From the NCBI GenBank assembly GCA_002448715.1, contig DJZU01000108.1:1-18439 (forward strand): a stretch of 18,439 nt of DNA. The letters are read 5' to 3'. The translations under genes were made by a program, and so were the position numbers. Of the stretch, positions 1 through 7,455 are shown piece after piece. Under the pieces are notes generated by a model that saw nothing but the letters and a program-made list of their open reading frames with translations, ran no database searches and was not told where the DNA came from. This DNA is from Candidatus Neomicrothrix sp. UBA6944. Its GTDB lineage: Bacteria > Actinomycetota > Acidimicrobiia > Acidimicrobiales > Poriferisodalaceae. Numbering within the stretch: position 1 is the stretch's first letter; each line of letters starts with the position of its first letter.

Positions 1-10
1 AGGAGTAGCT

Positions 11-1246
11 ATGAGCATCGATTTCAGTCTCTCGCCTGAGCTTGAAGCAATTCGAGTTGAGATCAGAAACTTCATCGATAACGAAGTGAAGCCGGTGGAA
101 GAGATAATTGAACGAGACAAACTCGACCAAACCGATCGAGACCAATACGTCTCCTTGCTAGTAGGCATGCGCAAAAAGGCCTTCGCCGAAGGGCTTTGGC
201 TTCCGCACATGCCAAAAGACTGGGGCGGGATGGGTCTCGGACATGTCGAATTAGCCATGGTCCAAGCTGAAGCAGCCAAGTCGTATTACGGGCCTTGGGT
301 ACTCAACTGTCAGGCTCCAGATGAAGGCAATATGCACACCCTCCTGCACTGGGGAACAGATGAACAGCTTGATAAGTACCTCAAGCCCCTTTGCGAAGGT
401 CGGGCTACCTCATGCTTCGCCATGACCGAACCTGAGGTAGCAGGTTCTGACCCGACCCTGATTCAAACGAGTGGTTATGAGGATGGCGATGAATGGGTGA
501 TCACTGGACACAAGTGGTTTATTTCAAATGCCCATAGAGCAAATTTCGCGATTCTTATAGTTAGAACCGAAGAAAATCCTGATATCCCCCAGGCAGGCAA
601 TTCCGCCTTCATCATTGACCTGCCACATGAAGGGTGGACCGAAGTGCGCGAGGTTGAGACCATGCATGGGGGCACCGGCCACAGTGAAATTCTTATTGAG
701 GAGATGCGGGTCAACAAAAACCAAATGTTGGGTGGTCGAGGGCAAGGTCATTTACTTGGCCAATATCGACTAGGACCTGCTCGACTTGCTCATTGCATGC
801 GATGGATCGCTCAAGCAGAAACAGCTTTAGACATGATGGTCGACCGTTCGTTAAACCGTTTCGCTCACGGATCGCTATTGGCAGAGAAACAAGGCATTCA
901 GTGGATGATCGCCGACAGCACCATGGAGCTTTATCAGGCGAAGCTCATGGTCCTTCATGCCGCATACAAGATCGATCGTAAAGAAGACTTCAAAGCTGAG
1001 GTGTCGATGGCGAAACACTTCGTCGCCAACATGCTGGGTCGGATAATTGATCGATCTATTCAAGTCCACGGTGCTCTGGGCTATTCCACGGATACGCCGT
1101 TAGCGCACATGTACCAACATGCTCGTTGGGCTCGCTTCGCAGATGGAGCCGATGAAGTGCACCAAATGAGAATCGCTCAGCGAACTATTGCAGCATGGAC
1201 AGACAACGGTTCAACACGGTCGGCTACGGGAGACCTGCCGATCTAA
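11..1246 (+). CDS. Acyl-CoA dehydrogenase, ACAD10/11-like
   Basis: A 411-residue FAD-dependent acyl-CoA dehydrogenase, which would introduce an alpha,beta double bond into an acyl-CoA and pass electrons to an electron-transfer flavoprotein. The start is well supported: AGGAG at 1-5 lies five bases before the ATG. The fold signatures appear in order: an N-terminal helical domain, the flavin/substrate motif CFAMTEPEVAGSD (about 135-147), GHKWFISNA (166-174), and a C-terminal QVHGALGYSTDTPLAH segment followed by FADGADEVH. Asp378 in that last motif occupies the position where classical family members carry a catalytic Glu; this is the usual state in ACAD10/11-like proteins. Length is normal for a complete enzyme. 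It is related to the second dehydrogenase at 12509-13765. It converges on an aminotransferase gene with only five bases between the stops. The family assignment is secure; the acyl substrate is unknown. Confidence 0.95.
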   Translation: MSIDFSLSPELEAIRVEIRNFIDNEVKPVEEIIERDKLDQTDRDQYVSLLVGMRKKAFAEGLWLPHMPKDWGGMGLGHVELAMVQAEAAKSYYGPWVLNCQAPDEGNMHTLLHWGTDEQLDKYLKPLCEGRATSCFAMTEPEVAGSDPTLIQTSGYEDGDEWVITGHKWFISNAHRANFAILIVRTEENPDIPQAGNSAFIIDLPHEGWTEVREVETMHGGTGHSEILIEEMRVNKNQMLGGRGQGHLLGQYRLGPARLAHCMRWIAQAETALDMMVDRSLNRFAHGSLLAEKQGIQWMIADSTMELYQAKLMVLHAAYKIDRKEDFKAEVSMAKHFVANMLGRIIDRSIQVHGALGYSTDTPLAHMYQHARWARFADGADEVHQMRIAQRTIAAWTDNGSTRSATGDLPI

Positions 1247-1248
1247 CC

Positions 1249-1260
1249 GCTCTATAGAGC
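1249..1260. repeat. 12-bp perfect palindrome covering the facing stop codons
   Basis: GCTCTATAGAGC reads the same on both strands. It sits in the five-base gap between the convergent dehydrogenase and aminotransferase genes and contains the aminotransferase stop. With no central loop and no T-tract it is a poor terminator; it may be chance or a small protein-binding site. Confidence 0.3.
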
Positions 1261-2433
1261 TGCTCCAACAACTGCAGCAGCGGCAGCGACACCGGACTCA
1301 CGCATGGGAGCTCCCATTGTGGTCAGTGTTGCCTCAATGGTGCCTAAAGTGCCGAGAATCATTGGAGGGTTCAGGTGACCCATGTGACCGATTCTGAATG
1401 CCCGGTCAACAAACTCATCAAGCCCTATTCCAAGCGTTAACCCGGCATCAGATTCCGCTATTCGCCGAAGTTCACTGGCGTTAACGTCGCCCGTCAGAAT
1501 CGTAGTAACCGAGTTAGAACGCGATTCAGGTGAGGCAATGTTGAATGAGAGCCCGTTGGGCGCATGCCATGCTTCCACAGCAGCACGCACTGCGTCAGCT
1601 AGCACTCTGTGTCGTTCCCAAACATTCTCGAGGCCTTCTTCAAACAACATGTCAAGTGCCTCACGCATCGCCCACAAATGTTGAATAGGCGGAGTACCGC
1701 AATAAATCTTGTAGTGCTGTTCTGGATTAGTTCTGGGTTCCCAATCGAAGTATCCGTTTCGCAGGTCAGCTCTTTCATGCGCGGCTAGAGCTTTTTCGCT
1801 AGCGAATACAAAGCCAAGCCCAGGCGGAACCATCAGCCCTTTCTGAGTGGCTGCAACAGTGATATCGACACCCCATTCATCATGCTCATAGGGTTCACAA
1901 CCCAATGAAGCAATGCAGTCGACCATGAGAAGCGCGGGGTGATCCGCTGCATCAATGGCTTTTCGGATGGCTTGAATGTCATTTCGCACCGACGTCGCCG
2001 TGTCTACCTGGACGACCATCACCGCAGCGATTTCTTTGGACACATCGGCTTTGAGGCGCTCTTCAAGCGCCTCGGGATTCACGGGATCAGGATCACTTCC
2101 GGACAGGATCTCTGCCTTAACTCCAGAAACTTCAGCCATCTCTCCCCACCCAACAGCGAACGTGCCGGACTCAAGAACAAGTACTTTGTCTCCTCGAGAA
2201 AGCGTGTTACTGATGGCCATTTCCCATGCGCCATGTCCATTGGAAACACTGATAAATACTGGCCGTTCGGTCCGCGCTATTTTCCGCAGGTCATCCTGAA
2301 CGCTGAAAGAGACTTCAATTAAATCCCCTTCATAAATGTTGGGCATCGGGCGATTCATTGCCGCTAATACGCGATCTGGAATTACCGAGGGACCGGGAAT
2401 GGAGACCATCGGGCGGCCATAGCTCAACGACAT
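1252..2433 (-). CDS. Class V aminotransferase (alanine/serine-glyoxylate type)
   Basis: A 393-residue PLP enzyme of fold type I, class V, most like the alanine-glyoxylate/serine-pyruvate/serine-glyoxylate aminotransferase group. The N-terminal SIPGPSVIPDRVLAAM (about 11-26) is the typical opening of that group. VDCIASLG (171-178) carries Asp172, expected to contact the PLP pyridine nitrogen. AATQKGLMVPPGL (195-206) carries the Schiff-base lysine Lys198. CGTPPIQHLWAMREAL later in the chain is also typical. The C-terminus ends in an alanine- and valine-rich tail (ESGVAAAAAVVGAAL) that is not part of the catalytic core. The likely role is moving an amino group between a small amino acid and glyoxylate or pyruvate. 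It diverges from a second, unrelated aminotransferase gene across about 150 bases. The exact substrate pair cannot be read from the sequence. Confidence 0.92.
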   Translation of the reverse strand: MSLSYGRPMVSIPGPSVIPDRVLAAMNRPMPNIYEGDLIEVSFSVQDDLRKIARTERPVFISVSNGHGAWEMAISNTLSRGDKVLVLESGTFAVGWGEMAEVSGVKAEILSGSDPDPVNPEALEERLKADVSKEIAAVMVVQVDTATSVRNDIQAIRKAIDAADHPALLMVDCIASLGCEPYEHDEWGVDITVAATQKGLMVPPGLGFVFASEKALAAHERADLRNGYFDWEPRTNPEQHYKIYCGTPPIQHLWAMREALDMLFEEGLENVWERHRVLADAVRAAVEAWHAPNGLSFNIASPESRSNSVTTILTGDVNASELRRIAESDAGLTLGIGLDEFVDRAFRIGHMGHLNPPMILGTLGTIEATLTTMGAPMRESGVAAAAAVVGAAL

Positions 2434-2580
2434 TTCTTTACCCCAACTAACCGGCGGCTGTTTGCGTTACCGAAGGGTACCTTCCCGAAGACTCACACCG
2501 ACATGTTCGATCTAGTTAACGCATACCCCATAAGAGTTCTAATGTGTTGTGACCAAAGCAGAAGACAAAAGGGGGACCCC
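2434..2580. promoter_or_regulatory. Divergent intergenic region between two aminotransferase genes
   Basis: These 147 bases must hold promoters for both flanking genes. I see no convincing -35/-10 pair or clear operator. The only definite element is the purine-rich AAAAGGGGGA at 2567-2576, which serves as ribosome-binding site for the GTG at 2581. Confidence 0.35.
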
Positions 2581-3795
2581 GTGACTGACGCACTACTTCA
2601 CGGCTTCAGCTTGCCGAGCAAAAGCGAGACCGACTTCATAAATATAGTCAGCGCAAAAGATTGCACTCTCGTCGATGACCAAGGCAAGCAGTACCTAGAT
2701 GCCATGGCGAGTCTGTGGTTATGTCAGATAGGTCATGGAAACTCCAAAGTGGTCAACGCCATAAAAGATCAACTGGACCGGTTGCAGACCTATAACACTT
2801 TCGATCCATTCACTAACACTCCGGCAAGTCAGGCCGCAGAAGCAGTACGTCGTGTAAGTCCTCATCCCAACGGTCGAGTATTTCTGGGCTGTTCGGGTTC
2901 TGAAGCAGTAGATAGTGCGTTGAAGCTTTCCCGGATGTTTCATCAACGCAGAGGAGATTCCGACCGGCAAATCATCGTGCGACGGAACGCCGGTTACCAC
3001 GGAGTGAACGTCGGAGGTACCAGCGTTCAAGGTATCGAACCAAATCGCGTCGGTTGGGGTGATCTGCTCCCCCACGTGATCGAAATACCCAACGACGATA
3101 TTGAGGAAGCAGCAACGCTCTTCGCAGAGCACGGATCAAGGATCGCAGCTGTAATTTGTGAACCAGTTCAAGGTGCTGGAGGGGTGATCGTGCCCCCAGA
3201 CGGCTACTTACCCGGACTTAGGCGACTTTGCGACCAGCACGGATCTTTACTGATCTTTGATGAAGTCATTTGCGGTTTTGGTCGAACGGGACAGTGGTTT
3301 GCAAGTCAGACCTTTGACGTCACTCCAGACATGATCACTTTCGCTAAAGGAGTTACCTCCGGCTATCTACCGTTGTCGGGAGTGATCATTTCCGAAGCTC
3401 TCAATGATGAACTAGTCAGTGACGAGGCCGCGAAATTGATGCATGGGTACACCTACTCAGGTCATCCGACTGCCGCCGCGGCCGCTATCGCAAATCTTGA
3501 GGTAATCGAGAGCGAGAACCTTGTTGGGGAAGCCCGAAGAATCGGCGATGAAATGCATGCTGGCTTTAGCGCTTTGCTCGGCGATGAGATAATCAACAGC
3601 TTCAGAGGGATCGGCGGTATCTGGGCCTGCGAAATAGGTAAAGATGCAATTCCAGCCAGAGACATGATGATTAGTAACGGGGTCGTGTGTCGCGGTATTG
3701 GAGAAGCTCTCGCATTTTGTCCGCCGCTCATCATCACAGATGACGAAATCGGACAGATTTTCGACACATTGAGTGACGTGCTACGAGGAAGTTAG
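2581..3795 (+). CDS. Class III (omega-type) PLP aminotransferase
   Basis: A 404-residue class III aminotransferase, a family that transfers terminal amino groups from omega-amino acids, diamines or amines to pyruvate or 2-oxoglutarate. I choose the GTG at 2581 because AAAAGGGGGA precedes it and the protein then opens as homologues do (HGFSLPSK..., then a VDDQGKQYLDAMASLW strand). The in-frame ATG at 2503 would add 26 residues that do not resemble the family. In the 404-residue numbering, GSEAVDSALKLSR (about 106-118) binds the PLP phosphate. FDEVICGFGRTG (226-237) carries the PLP-contacting Asp. FAKGVTSGYLPLS (254-266) holds the Schiff-base Lys256. HGYTYSGHP, the usual partner-subunit PLP contact, follows. 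It runs tail to tail into the chorismate mutase gene. Substrate unresolved: beta-alanine, taurine, putrescine and amine donors are all possible. Confidence 0.92.
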   Translation: MTDALLHGFSLPSKSETDFINIVSAKDCTLVDDQGKQYLDAMASLWLCQIGHGNSKVVNAIKDQLDRLQTYNTFDPFTNTPASQAAEAVRRVSPHPNGRVFLGCSGSEAVDSALKLSRMFHQRRGDSDRQIIVRRNAGYHGVNVGGTSVQGIEPNRVGWGDLLPHVIEIPNDDIEEAATLFAEHGSRIAAVICEPVQGAGGVIVPPDGYLPGLRRLCDQHGSLLIFDEVICGFGRTGQWFASQTFDVTPDMITFAKGVTSGYLPLSGVIISEALNDELVSDEAAKLMHGYTYSGHPTAAAAAIANLEVIESENLVGEARRIGDEMHAGFSALLGDEIINSFRGIGGIWACEIGKDAIPARDMMISNGVVCRGIGEALAFCPPLIITDDEIGQIFDTLSDVLRGS

Positions 3796-3818
3796 CTAAT
3801 TCTGGTTCAGTACAAGAA

Positions 3819-4106
3819 CTACTGGGGCCTATCAGCAATTCGTTCGTGGTGATGGATTACTTCATCAATCACAAACCTCAAAAATTTCTCTGAGAACTCT
3901 GGATCTAGCCCAGCATCCTCTGCGAGCTTGCGAAGCCGTTTTATTTGTTCCTGTTCACGTGTCGGATCGGCAGGCGGCATTCCTACATCGGCTTTATATT
4001 GACCAACCGCCTGAGTGATACGAAATCGTTCTGCGAGCATGTGAATCAACGCAGCGTCGATGTTGTCAATACTTTGCCGGAACTGAGAAAGCTGATCGTC
4101 ACTCAT
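3819..4106 (-). CDS. Chorismate mutase, AroQ type, monofunctional
   Basis: A 95-residue all-helical AroQ-class chorismate mutase that converts chorismate to prephenate at the entry to phenylalanine and tyrosine synthesis. The E. coli P-protein active-site residues align with a constant offset of one: Arg10, Arg27, Lys38, Asp47, Arg50 and Glu51 match E. coli R11, R28, K39, D48, R51 and E52. The position of E. coli Gln88 falls in IDEVIHHHERI, at about His87. The HHHERI ending resembles that of short stand-alone mutases, more than of enzymes fused to prephenate dehydratase. The length is a complete AroQ domain with no fusion partner. It faces the class III aminotransferase at its 3' end and diverges from an acetyltransferase gene. 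An isochorismate-pyruvate lyase of PchB type has the same fold and cannot be wholly excluded, but the intact mutase residue set favours chorismate mutase. Confidence 0.88.
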   Translation of the reverse strand: MSDDQLSQFRQSIDNIDAALIHMLAERFRITQAVGQYKADVGMPPADPTREQEQIKRLRKLAEDAGLDPEFSEKFLRFVIDEVIHHHERIADRPQ

Positions 4107-4199
4107 TAGTTAAATTTCTAGTCGCTGGAAAGCAACCGAGCATCTGTTTAATGAACATCGTCGCTCTATTAGCCGAGCAGGGTGATCTAGTGCTAGGCC

Positions 4200-4709
4200 A
4201 TGGCAGTGACCGATACAACGATTCGCTTTGCCACATCTGCTGATGCAACAACAATTTTTAACTTCATTCAGGCACTAGCTATATATGAGCGAGAACCCGA
4301 TGCCGTTGAAGCAACCCCAGCGTCAATCAGTGACCAACTGGATTCTGAACGCCCTCCGTTCGAATGTCTATTGGCCGAGGTAGAAGACGAACCGCGAGGC
4401 TTTGCGCTTTTCTTTCATAACTATTCGACCTGGCGAGGCAAGCAGGGTATCTACCTTGAAGATCTGTTCGTACCTGAGCATTTTCGCGGTGAAGGCATTG
4501 GCAAATTGCTCCTGGCGTCTTTGGCCCGCATTGCCGTGGAACGCGATTGTCCACGCTTGGAATGGCAGGTTCTTGACTGGAACCAGACAGCCATAGATTT
4601 CTACGAGTCGTTGGGCACCACGGTGATGAAAGACTGGCTCCCTTGCAGGCTCACAGATCAGGATCTCAGCAAGCTTGCTAATCAGGGGGCTACGGTCAAG
4701 TCACAATGA
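4200..4709 (+). CDS. GNAT acetyltransferase, spermidine/spermine (SSAT)-like
   Basis: A 169-residue GCN5-related acetyltransferase that uses acetyl-CoA to acetylate an amine. The closest recognisable group is the diamine or spermidine/spermine N1-acetyltransferase family. ALAIYEREPDAVEAT (about 25-39) and PPFECLLAEVEDEPRGFALFF correspond to the SSAT N-terminal region. GIYLEDLFV (83-91) precedes the acetyl-CoA loop FRGEGIGK (95-102). NQTAIDFYESLG (128-139) carries Tyr135, the usual general acid. No strong Shine-Dalgarno precedes the ATG. The stop overlaps the next gene's start in ATGA, so it is probably translated together with the thiolase-fold gene. Why a polyamine-type acetyltransferase should be coupled to that gene is unclear; its real substrate may be another amine. 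Confidence 0.88.
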   Translation: MAVTDTTIRFATSADATTIFNFIQALAIYEREPDAVEATPASISDQLDSERPPFECLLAEVEDEPRGFALFFHNYSTWRGKQGIYLEDLFVPEHFRGEGIGKLLLASLARIAVERDCPRLEWQVLDWNQTAIDFYESLGTTVMKDWLPCRLTDQDLSKLANQGATVKSQ

Positions 4710-5890
4710 ATGATGATTACAACCTGAGAGGCAAGGTAGCGGTCGTCGGAGTTGGAGAGACGACCTACTACAAGCACGGTCAGTCTCCGGATCCAGAGTT
4801 CGTTCTAGTACTCAAGGCAATTCTTGCCGCCTGCGAGGACGCCGGAATCAGCCCAAAAGAAATTGACGGGTTTTGCTCCTACTCCAATGATCGAAATGAT
4901 CCTCCCCGTCTAGCCAACGCACTCGGAATACCCGAACTTCGTTACTCCAATATGCAGTGGACCAGCGGAGGTGGCGGAGCAGCCGCCGCTGTCCAAAACG
5001 CTTCGGGCGCCATCATGGCGGGATCCGCGAATGTTGTAGTGGCTTATCGCGGTTTGGCTCAAGGCCAATTCGGTCGCTTCGGTCGAAGTGGCGGATCTCG
5101 ACCGGTCAGTGGGGCAGCTGCTTACACGCTCCCCTACGGAATGATGAGTGCAGCCCAAATGTACGCGATGCGGACCACAAGGTTTATGCATGAACACGGT
5201 GTCGGCAGAGGTGCTATGCGTGCCATTGCTATGGCGTGTTACCACCACGCTCAAAATAACCCTCGCGCAGTTATGCATGGCAAAACGTTGGACGCCGAGA
5301 CTTATGACTCCTCACGATGGATCACAGAGCCATATCGGCTCTTCGATTGTTGCTTGGAGAACGACGGTGCGGCAGCCATGATTATCACTCGGACAGACCG
5401 AGCCAAAGACTTAGCTAAACCGGCAGCGTTAGTGCTCGGCGCGCAGCAAAGTGGCGGCCATCGTTCCGGAGCTACGGCAGAAAACGCCACCGACTATGTC
5501 ACTTCTAGTTTCAAGCCAGCCGTGAAACACCTGTATGAGCAAGCCGGCATCACAGCAACAGACATTGACGTCGTACAGAGTTATGAAAATTTCACTGGCG
5601 GTGTGGTCATGAGTTTGATCGAACACGGCCTGTGTACGTACGAAAACGCCGACGAGGTGTTGACCTTCGACAATCTCCGCGCGGACGGAGGAAAGCTGCC
5701 GTTAAACACCAGCGGTGGCAACTTAGCCGAGTGCTACATGCATGGGCTAGGCCTCCAGATCGAAGCTGTACGACAGGTAAGAGGCGAATCTTGTAATCAA
5801 ATTCCTGATGTCAAAGTCGCTCTAGCGAATGCTGGACCAATGGTCGCTGTTGCGTCAACAGCTCTTTACGGCACGGAGGAGACTGCCTGA
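4706..5890 (+). CDS. Thiolase-fold protein (lipid-transfer/SCP2-thiolase-like, Ltp2-type)
   Basis: A 394-residue thiolase-superfamily protein of the non-classical lipid-transfer group. The fold is clear: an opening VAVVGVGETTYYKHG, SNMQWTSGGGGAAAAV (about 81-96) at the first active-site loop, CCLENDGAAAMIIT (215-228), DVVQSYENFTGG (288-299), and TSGGNLAECYMHGLG (335-349) where classical thiolases have GGxxxGHPxGxTG. The nucleophilic cysteine of true thiolases is absent from the SNMQWTSGGGG loop, and the GHP histidine is not kept. Proteins of this kind that pair with DUF35 subunits include the Ltp2 aldolase of steroid side-chain degradation, where tyrosines rather than Cys/His do the chemistry. 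Tyr293 and Tyr344 here are candidates by position. The DUF35 gene follows with a one-base overlap. I infer a retro-aldol or related C-C bond reaction on a CoA thioester; substrate unknown. Confidence 0.9.
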   Translation: MNDDYNLRGKVAVVGVGETTYYKHGQSPDPEFVLVLKAILAACEDAGISPKEIDGFCSYSNDRNDPPRLANALGIPELRYSNMQWTSGGGGAAAAVQNASGAIMAGSANVVVAYRGLAQGQFGRFGRSGGSRPVSGAAAYTLPYGMMSAAQMYAMRTTRFMHEHGVGRGAMRAIAMACYHHAQNNPRAVMHGKTLDAETYDSSRWITEPYRLFDCCLENDGAAAMIITRTDRAKDLAKPAALVLGAQQSGGHRSGATAENATDYVTSSFKPAVKHLYEQAGITATDIDVVQSYENFTGGVVMSLIEHGLCTYENADEVLTFDNLRADGGKLPLNTSGGNLAECYMHGLGLQIEAVRQVRGESCNQIPDVKVALANAGPMVAVASTALYGTEETA

Positions 5891-6336
5891 TGAGTAGATC
5901 AACGAATGAGGCACATCTGCCAGGTCTCCGTCAGCCCGCCGCAGCAAATGACGGACTAGATGCCCCTTTTTGGGAGGGCACACGCGTTCATGAATTGCGG
6001 GTTCAGCGCTGCAAAGAATGCGGGCTTCATCAGTGGGGACCGGAATGGATGTGTCACACCTGCAACTCCTTCGAACTTGATTGGGTAGCAGTCGAACCCA
6101 CCGGCAAAATCTACAGTTGGCAGCGTCCGCACCATCCTGTCCACAACGCTCTGTCTGATCGCGGGCCTTACATCATTGTGTTGGTCGAGCTACCGCACGC
6201 AGATGACATCAGAATGGTCGGCAACCTTCTTGGTGACCCGTCTCAAGACATCGAAATAGGTGCACCAGTGTCAGTCGTGTTCGAAGACCGCGAAGGGGAC
6301 CCCGACTTCACACTGGTGCAATGGGAAGTCACCTGA
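5890..6336 (+). CDS. DUF35 zinc-ribbon/OB-fold partner of the thiolase-fold protein
   Basis: A 148-residue protein with the standard two-part DUF35 layout. A rubredoxin-like zinc ribbon has Cys41, Cys44, Cys55 and Cys58 (CKECG...CHTC). An OB-fold follows at about 65-148 (GKIYSWQRPHHPVHN, then YIIVLVELP and GAPVSVVFED). The APFWEGTRVHELRVQRC segment just before the ribbon is typical. Such proteins act as obligate subunits of thiolase-superfamily enzymes, as ChsH2 does for Ltp2, and are thought to help hold the acyl-CoA substrate. The ATG shares its first base with the stop of the thiolase-fold gene (TGATG), strong evidence for translational coupling and a fixed subunit ratio. It is the last gene of its operon, 21 bases before a strong hairpin. 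Confidence 0.93.
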   Translation: MSRSTNEAHLPGLRQPAAANDGLDAPFWEGTRVHELRVQRCKECGLHQWGPEWMCHTCNSFELDWVAVEPTGKIYSWQRPHHPVHNALSDRGPYIIVLVELPHADDIRMVGNLLGDPSQDIEIGAPVSVVFEDREGDPDFTLVQWEVT

Positions 6337-6357
6337 GGCAAAACCAGACAAAACATC

Positions 6358-6386
6358 GTGGCGGCTGACCATCGGCCAGCCGCCAC
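6358..6386. terminator. Bidirectional hairpin terminator
   Basis: GTGGCGGCTG (6358-6367) pairs perfectly with CAGCCGCCAC (6377-6386) around a nine-base loop. On the minus strand the stem is followed by a T-rich run, from AAAACATC and AAAACC on the plus strand. On the plus strand AAATTGTTTTGAGATTTT follows. It lies between the convergent DUF35 and DyP peroxidase genes and could stop transcription from both sides. Confidence 0.8.
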
Positions 6387-6413
6387 AAATTGTTTTGAGA
6401 TTTTCGTCTGTTC

Positions 6414-7343
6414 CTAACCCGTTATTGAGTCGAGTGTTTCTTCGCTAGGCGCAAAATAGAACGATCCCGAGGCCGGATTCGAAAAGTCCGTAATGGCATC
6501 CCGAACTCCATTCGCGTCATCCAGGCCGTACATCATGCGCAGCCGTTCCCTCAACGGTGCCTGGTCTTTGCAGAACGCCATGAAGTACAGACCAACAGTC
6601 CCGTCGTGGAACGCATACGGGGTGGACCTACGCGCAATCTCATTTCGCTTCGGTGACTCTTCATTGCCATGATTGCCGTCTTCGCGAAGTTCCACGTGGC
6701 TTAGGTGGCTGTACGCCTCTTGGTCATCTGTCTTTTCAATACCTGGGAACTTCTTGCGACCAAAGTTCTTCTCCTGTTGGTCGTCCGACAAAGCGTTCCA
6801 CCCGTCAAGGTCGTGCACCCATCGTTGAGCGATGATGTGACTTCCACCCGCACCAGCGTCACCGTCAGCAACAATGGCAACAGCTGGCTGATCTTCGTCA
6901 GCAGGATTACCAGTGCCATCTTTGAAGCCGGTCATATCTAGTGAGTCACCATAAATGAAAGTCGGTGTCTCACGAGCGACGGCCATGTGACCTTCTAAGG
7001 CAGTGCGAGCGTCGTACTGGGCTTTCCAGATCTTGTCCTTGTCGTCATGGTTAAGCCACAGCAAAAGCTCTTCTTGAGTTCCCTTCGCTTGACGCCCTGA
7101 ACCGTCGTCCGACTCAACTGTTTCGTACACCTGAAAATCTTCAGGGACATCGTCGGTCAGTTCCGGTAATAGCCCTGGGCCAAATCCGAGGGTGAGGTTA
7201 ATATCCTCGTCGGCACATGTGGCTCGAAGGCCTTTCAGTGCTGACTTAATTGCTCCTAAATCCGCGCCCTCCGTGCGGCTCAGGTGCACGTACCACTGGT
7301 TTTGACCCATTCCATTAAAAATGGCCCTTTGAGGTGTCGCCAT
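6414..7343 (-). CDS. DyP-type heme peroxidase (YfeX/DypB-like)
   Basis: A 309-residue dye-decolorizing-type peroxidase that uses heme and hydrogen peroxide to oxidise organic substrates. The family signature GFKDGTGNP is present with the distal Asp at about 142. SHLSHVELRED (about 212-222) supplies the probable proximal heme histidine (His216, with His213 as alternative). ARRSTPYAF (about 237-245) holds the conserved distal Arg (about 238). Length fits the compact class B proteins. I place the start at the ATG at 7343: AAGGAG (7354-7349) sits five bases before it and overlaps the upstream in-frame GTG at 7349, which therefore is an unlikely start. No signal peptide and no obvious encapsulin-targeting tail is visible, so it should be cytoplasmic. 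It diverges from the AhpD-like selenoprotein gene and shares a terminator with the DUF35 gene. The physiological substrate is unknown. Confidence 0.92.
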   Translation of the reverse strand: MATPQRAIFNGMGQNQWYVHLSRTEGADLGAIKSALKGLRATCADEDINLTLGFGPGLLPELTDDVPEDFQVYETVESDDGSGRQAKGTQEELLLWLNHDDKDKIWKAQYDARTALEGHMAVARETPTFIYGDSLDMTGFKDGTGNPADEDQPAVAIVADGDAGAGGSHIIAQRWVHDLDGWNALSDDQQEKNFGRKKFPGIEKTDDQEAYSHLSHVELREDGNHGNEESPKRNEIARRSTPYAFHDGTVGLYFMAFCKDQAPLRERLRMMYGLDDANGVRDAITDFSNPASGSFYFAPSEETLDSITG

Positions 7344-7455
7344 CTTCACTCCTTCGTGCTGAATGTTCTGAATCGTAGGCTACTTCCTAATACGTATCAG
7401 CACCCATCAAACAAATCTTTCATGAACATTAAGTTCAGGTGTGTAAATATTTGTT
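7344..7455. promoter_or_regulatory. Divergent DyP peroxidase / AhpD selenoprotein control region
   Basis: This 112-base region must drive both flanking genes. It contains the 8-bp palindrome ATACGTAT (7390-7397) and the inverted repeat TGAAC-ATTAA-GTTCA (7423-7437). TAAATAT at 7444-7450 is the best -10 candidate for the rightward gene. That position would give a very short or leaderless transcript, consistent with the poor ribosome-binding site before the ATG at 7456. The elements are seen; their function is inferred. Confidence 0.4.

Noticed and set aside
1939..2322. A 127-residue plus-strand ORF inside the class V aminotransferase
   Set aside because: It is antisense to a well-supported gene, has no ribosome-binding site and no protein-family features.
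2503..2580. ATG at 2503 as start of the class III aminotransferase
   Set aside because: The 26 added residues are Cys- and Arg-rich and unlike homologues; the GTG at 2581 has a purine-rich ribosome-binding site.
6414..6460. Encapsulin-targeting tail on the DyP peroxidase
   Set aside because: The C-terminus ends soon after the core (EETLDSITG) with no extended hydrophobic targeting motif, and no encapsulin gene is adjacent.
7424..7436. A LexA (SOS) box
   Set aside because: The Gram-positive LexA box has four bases between GAAC and GTTC; this one has five.
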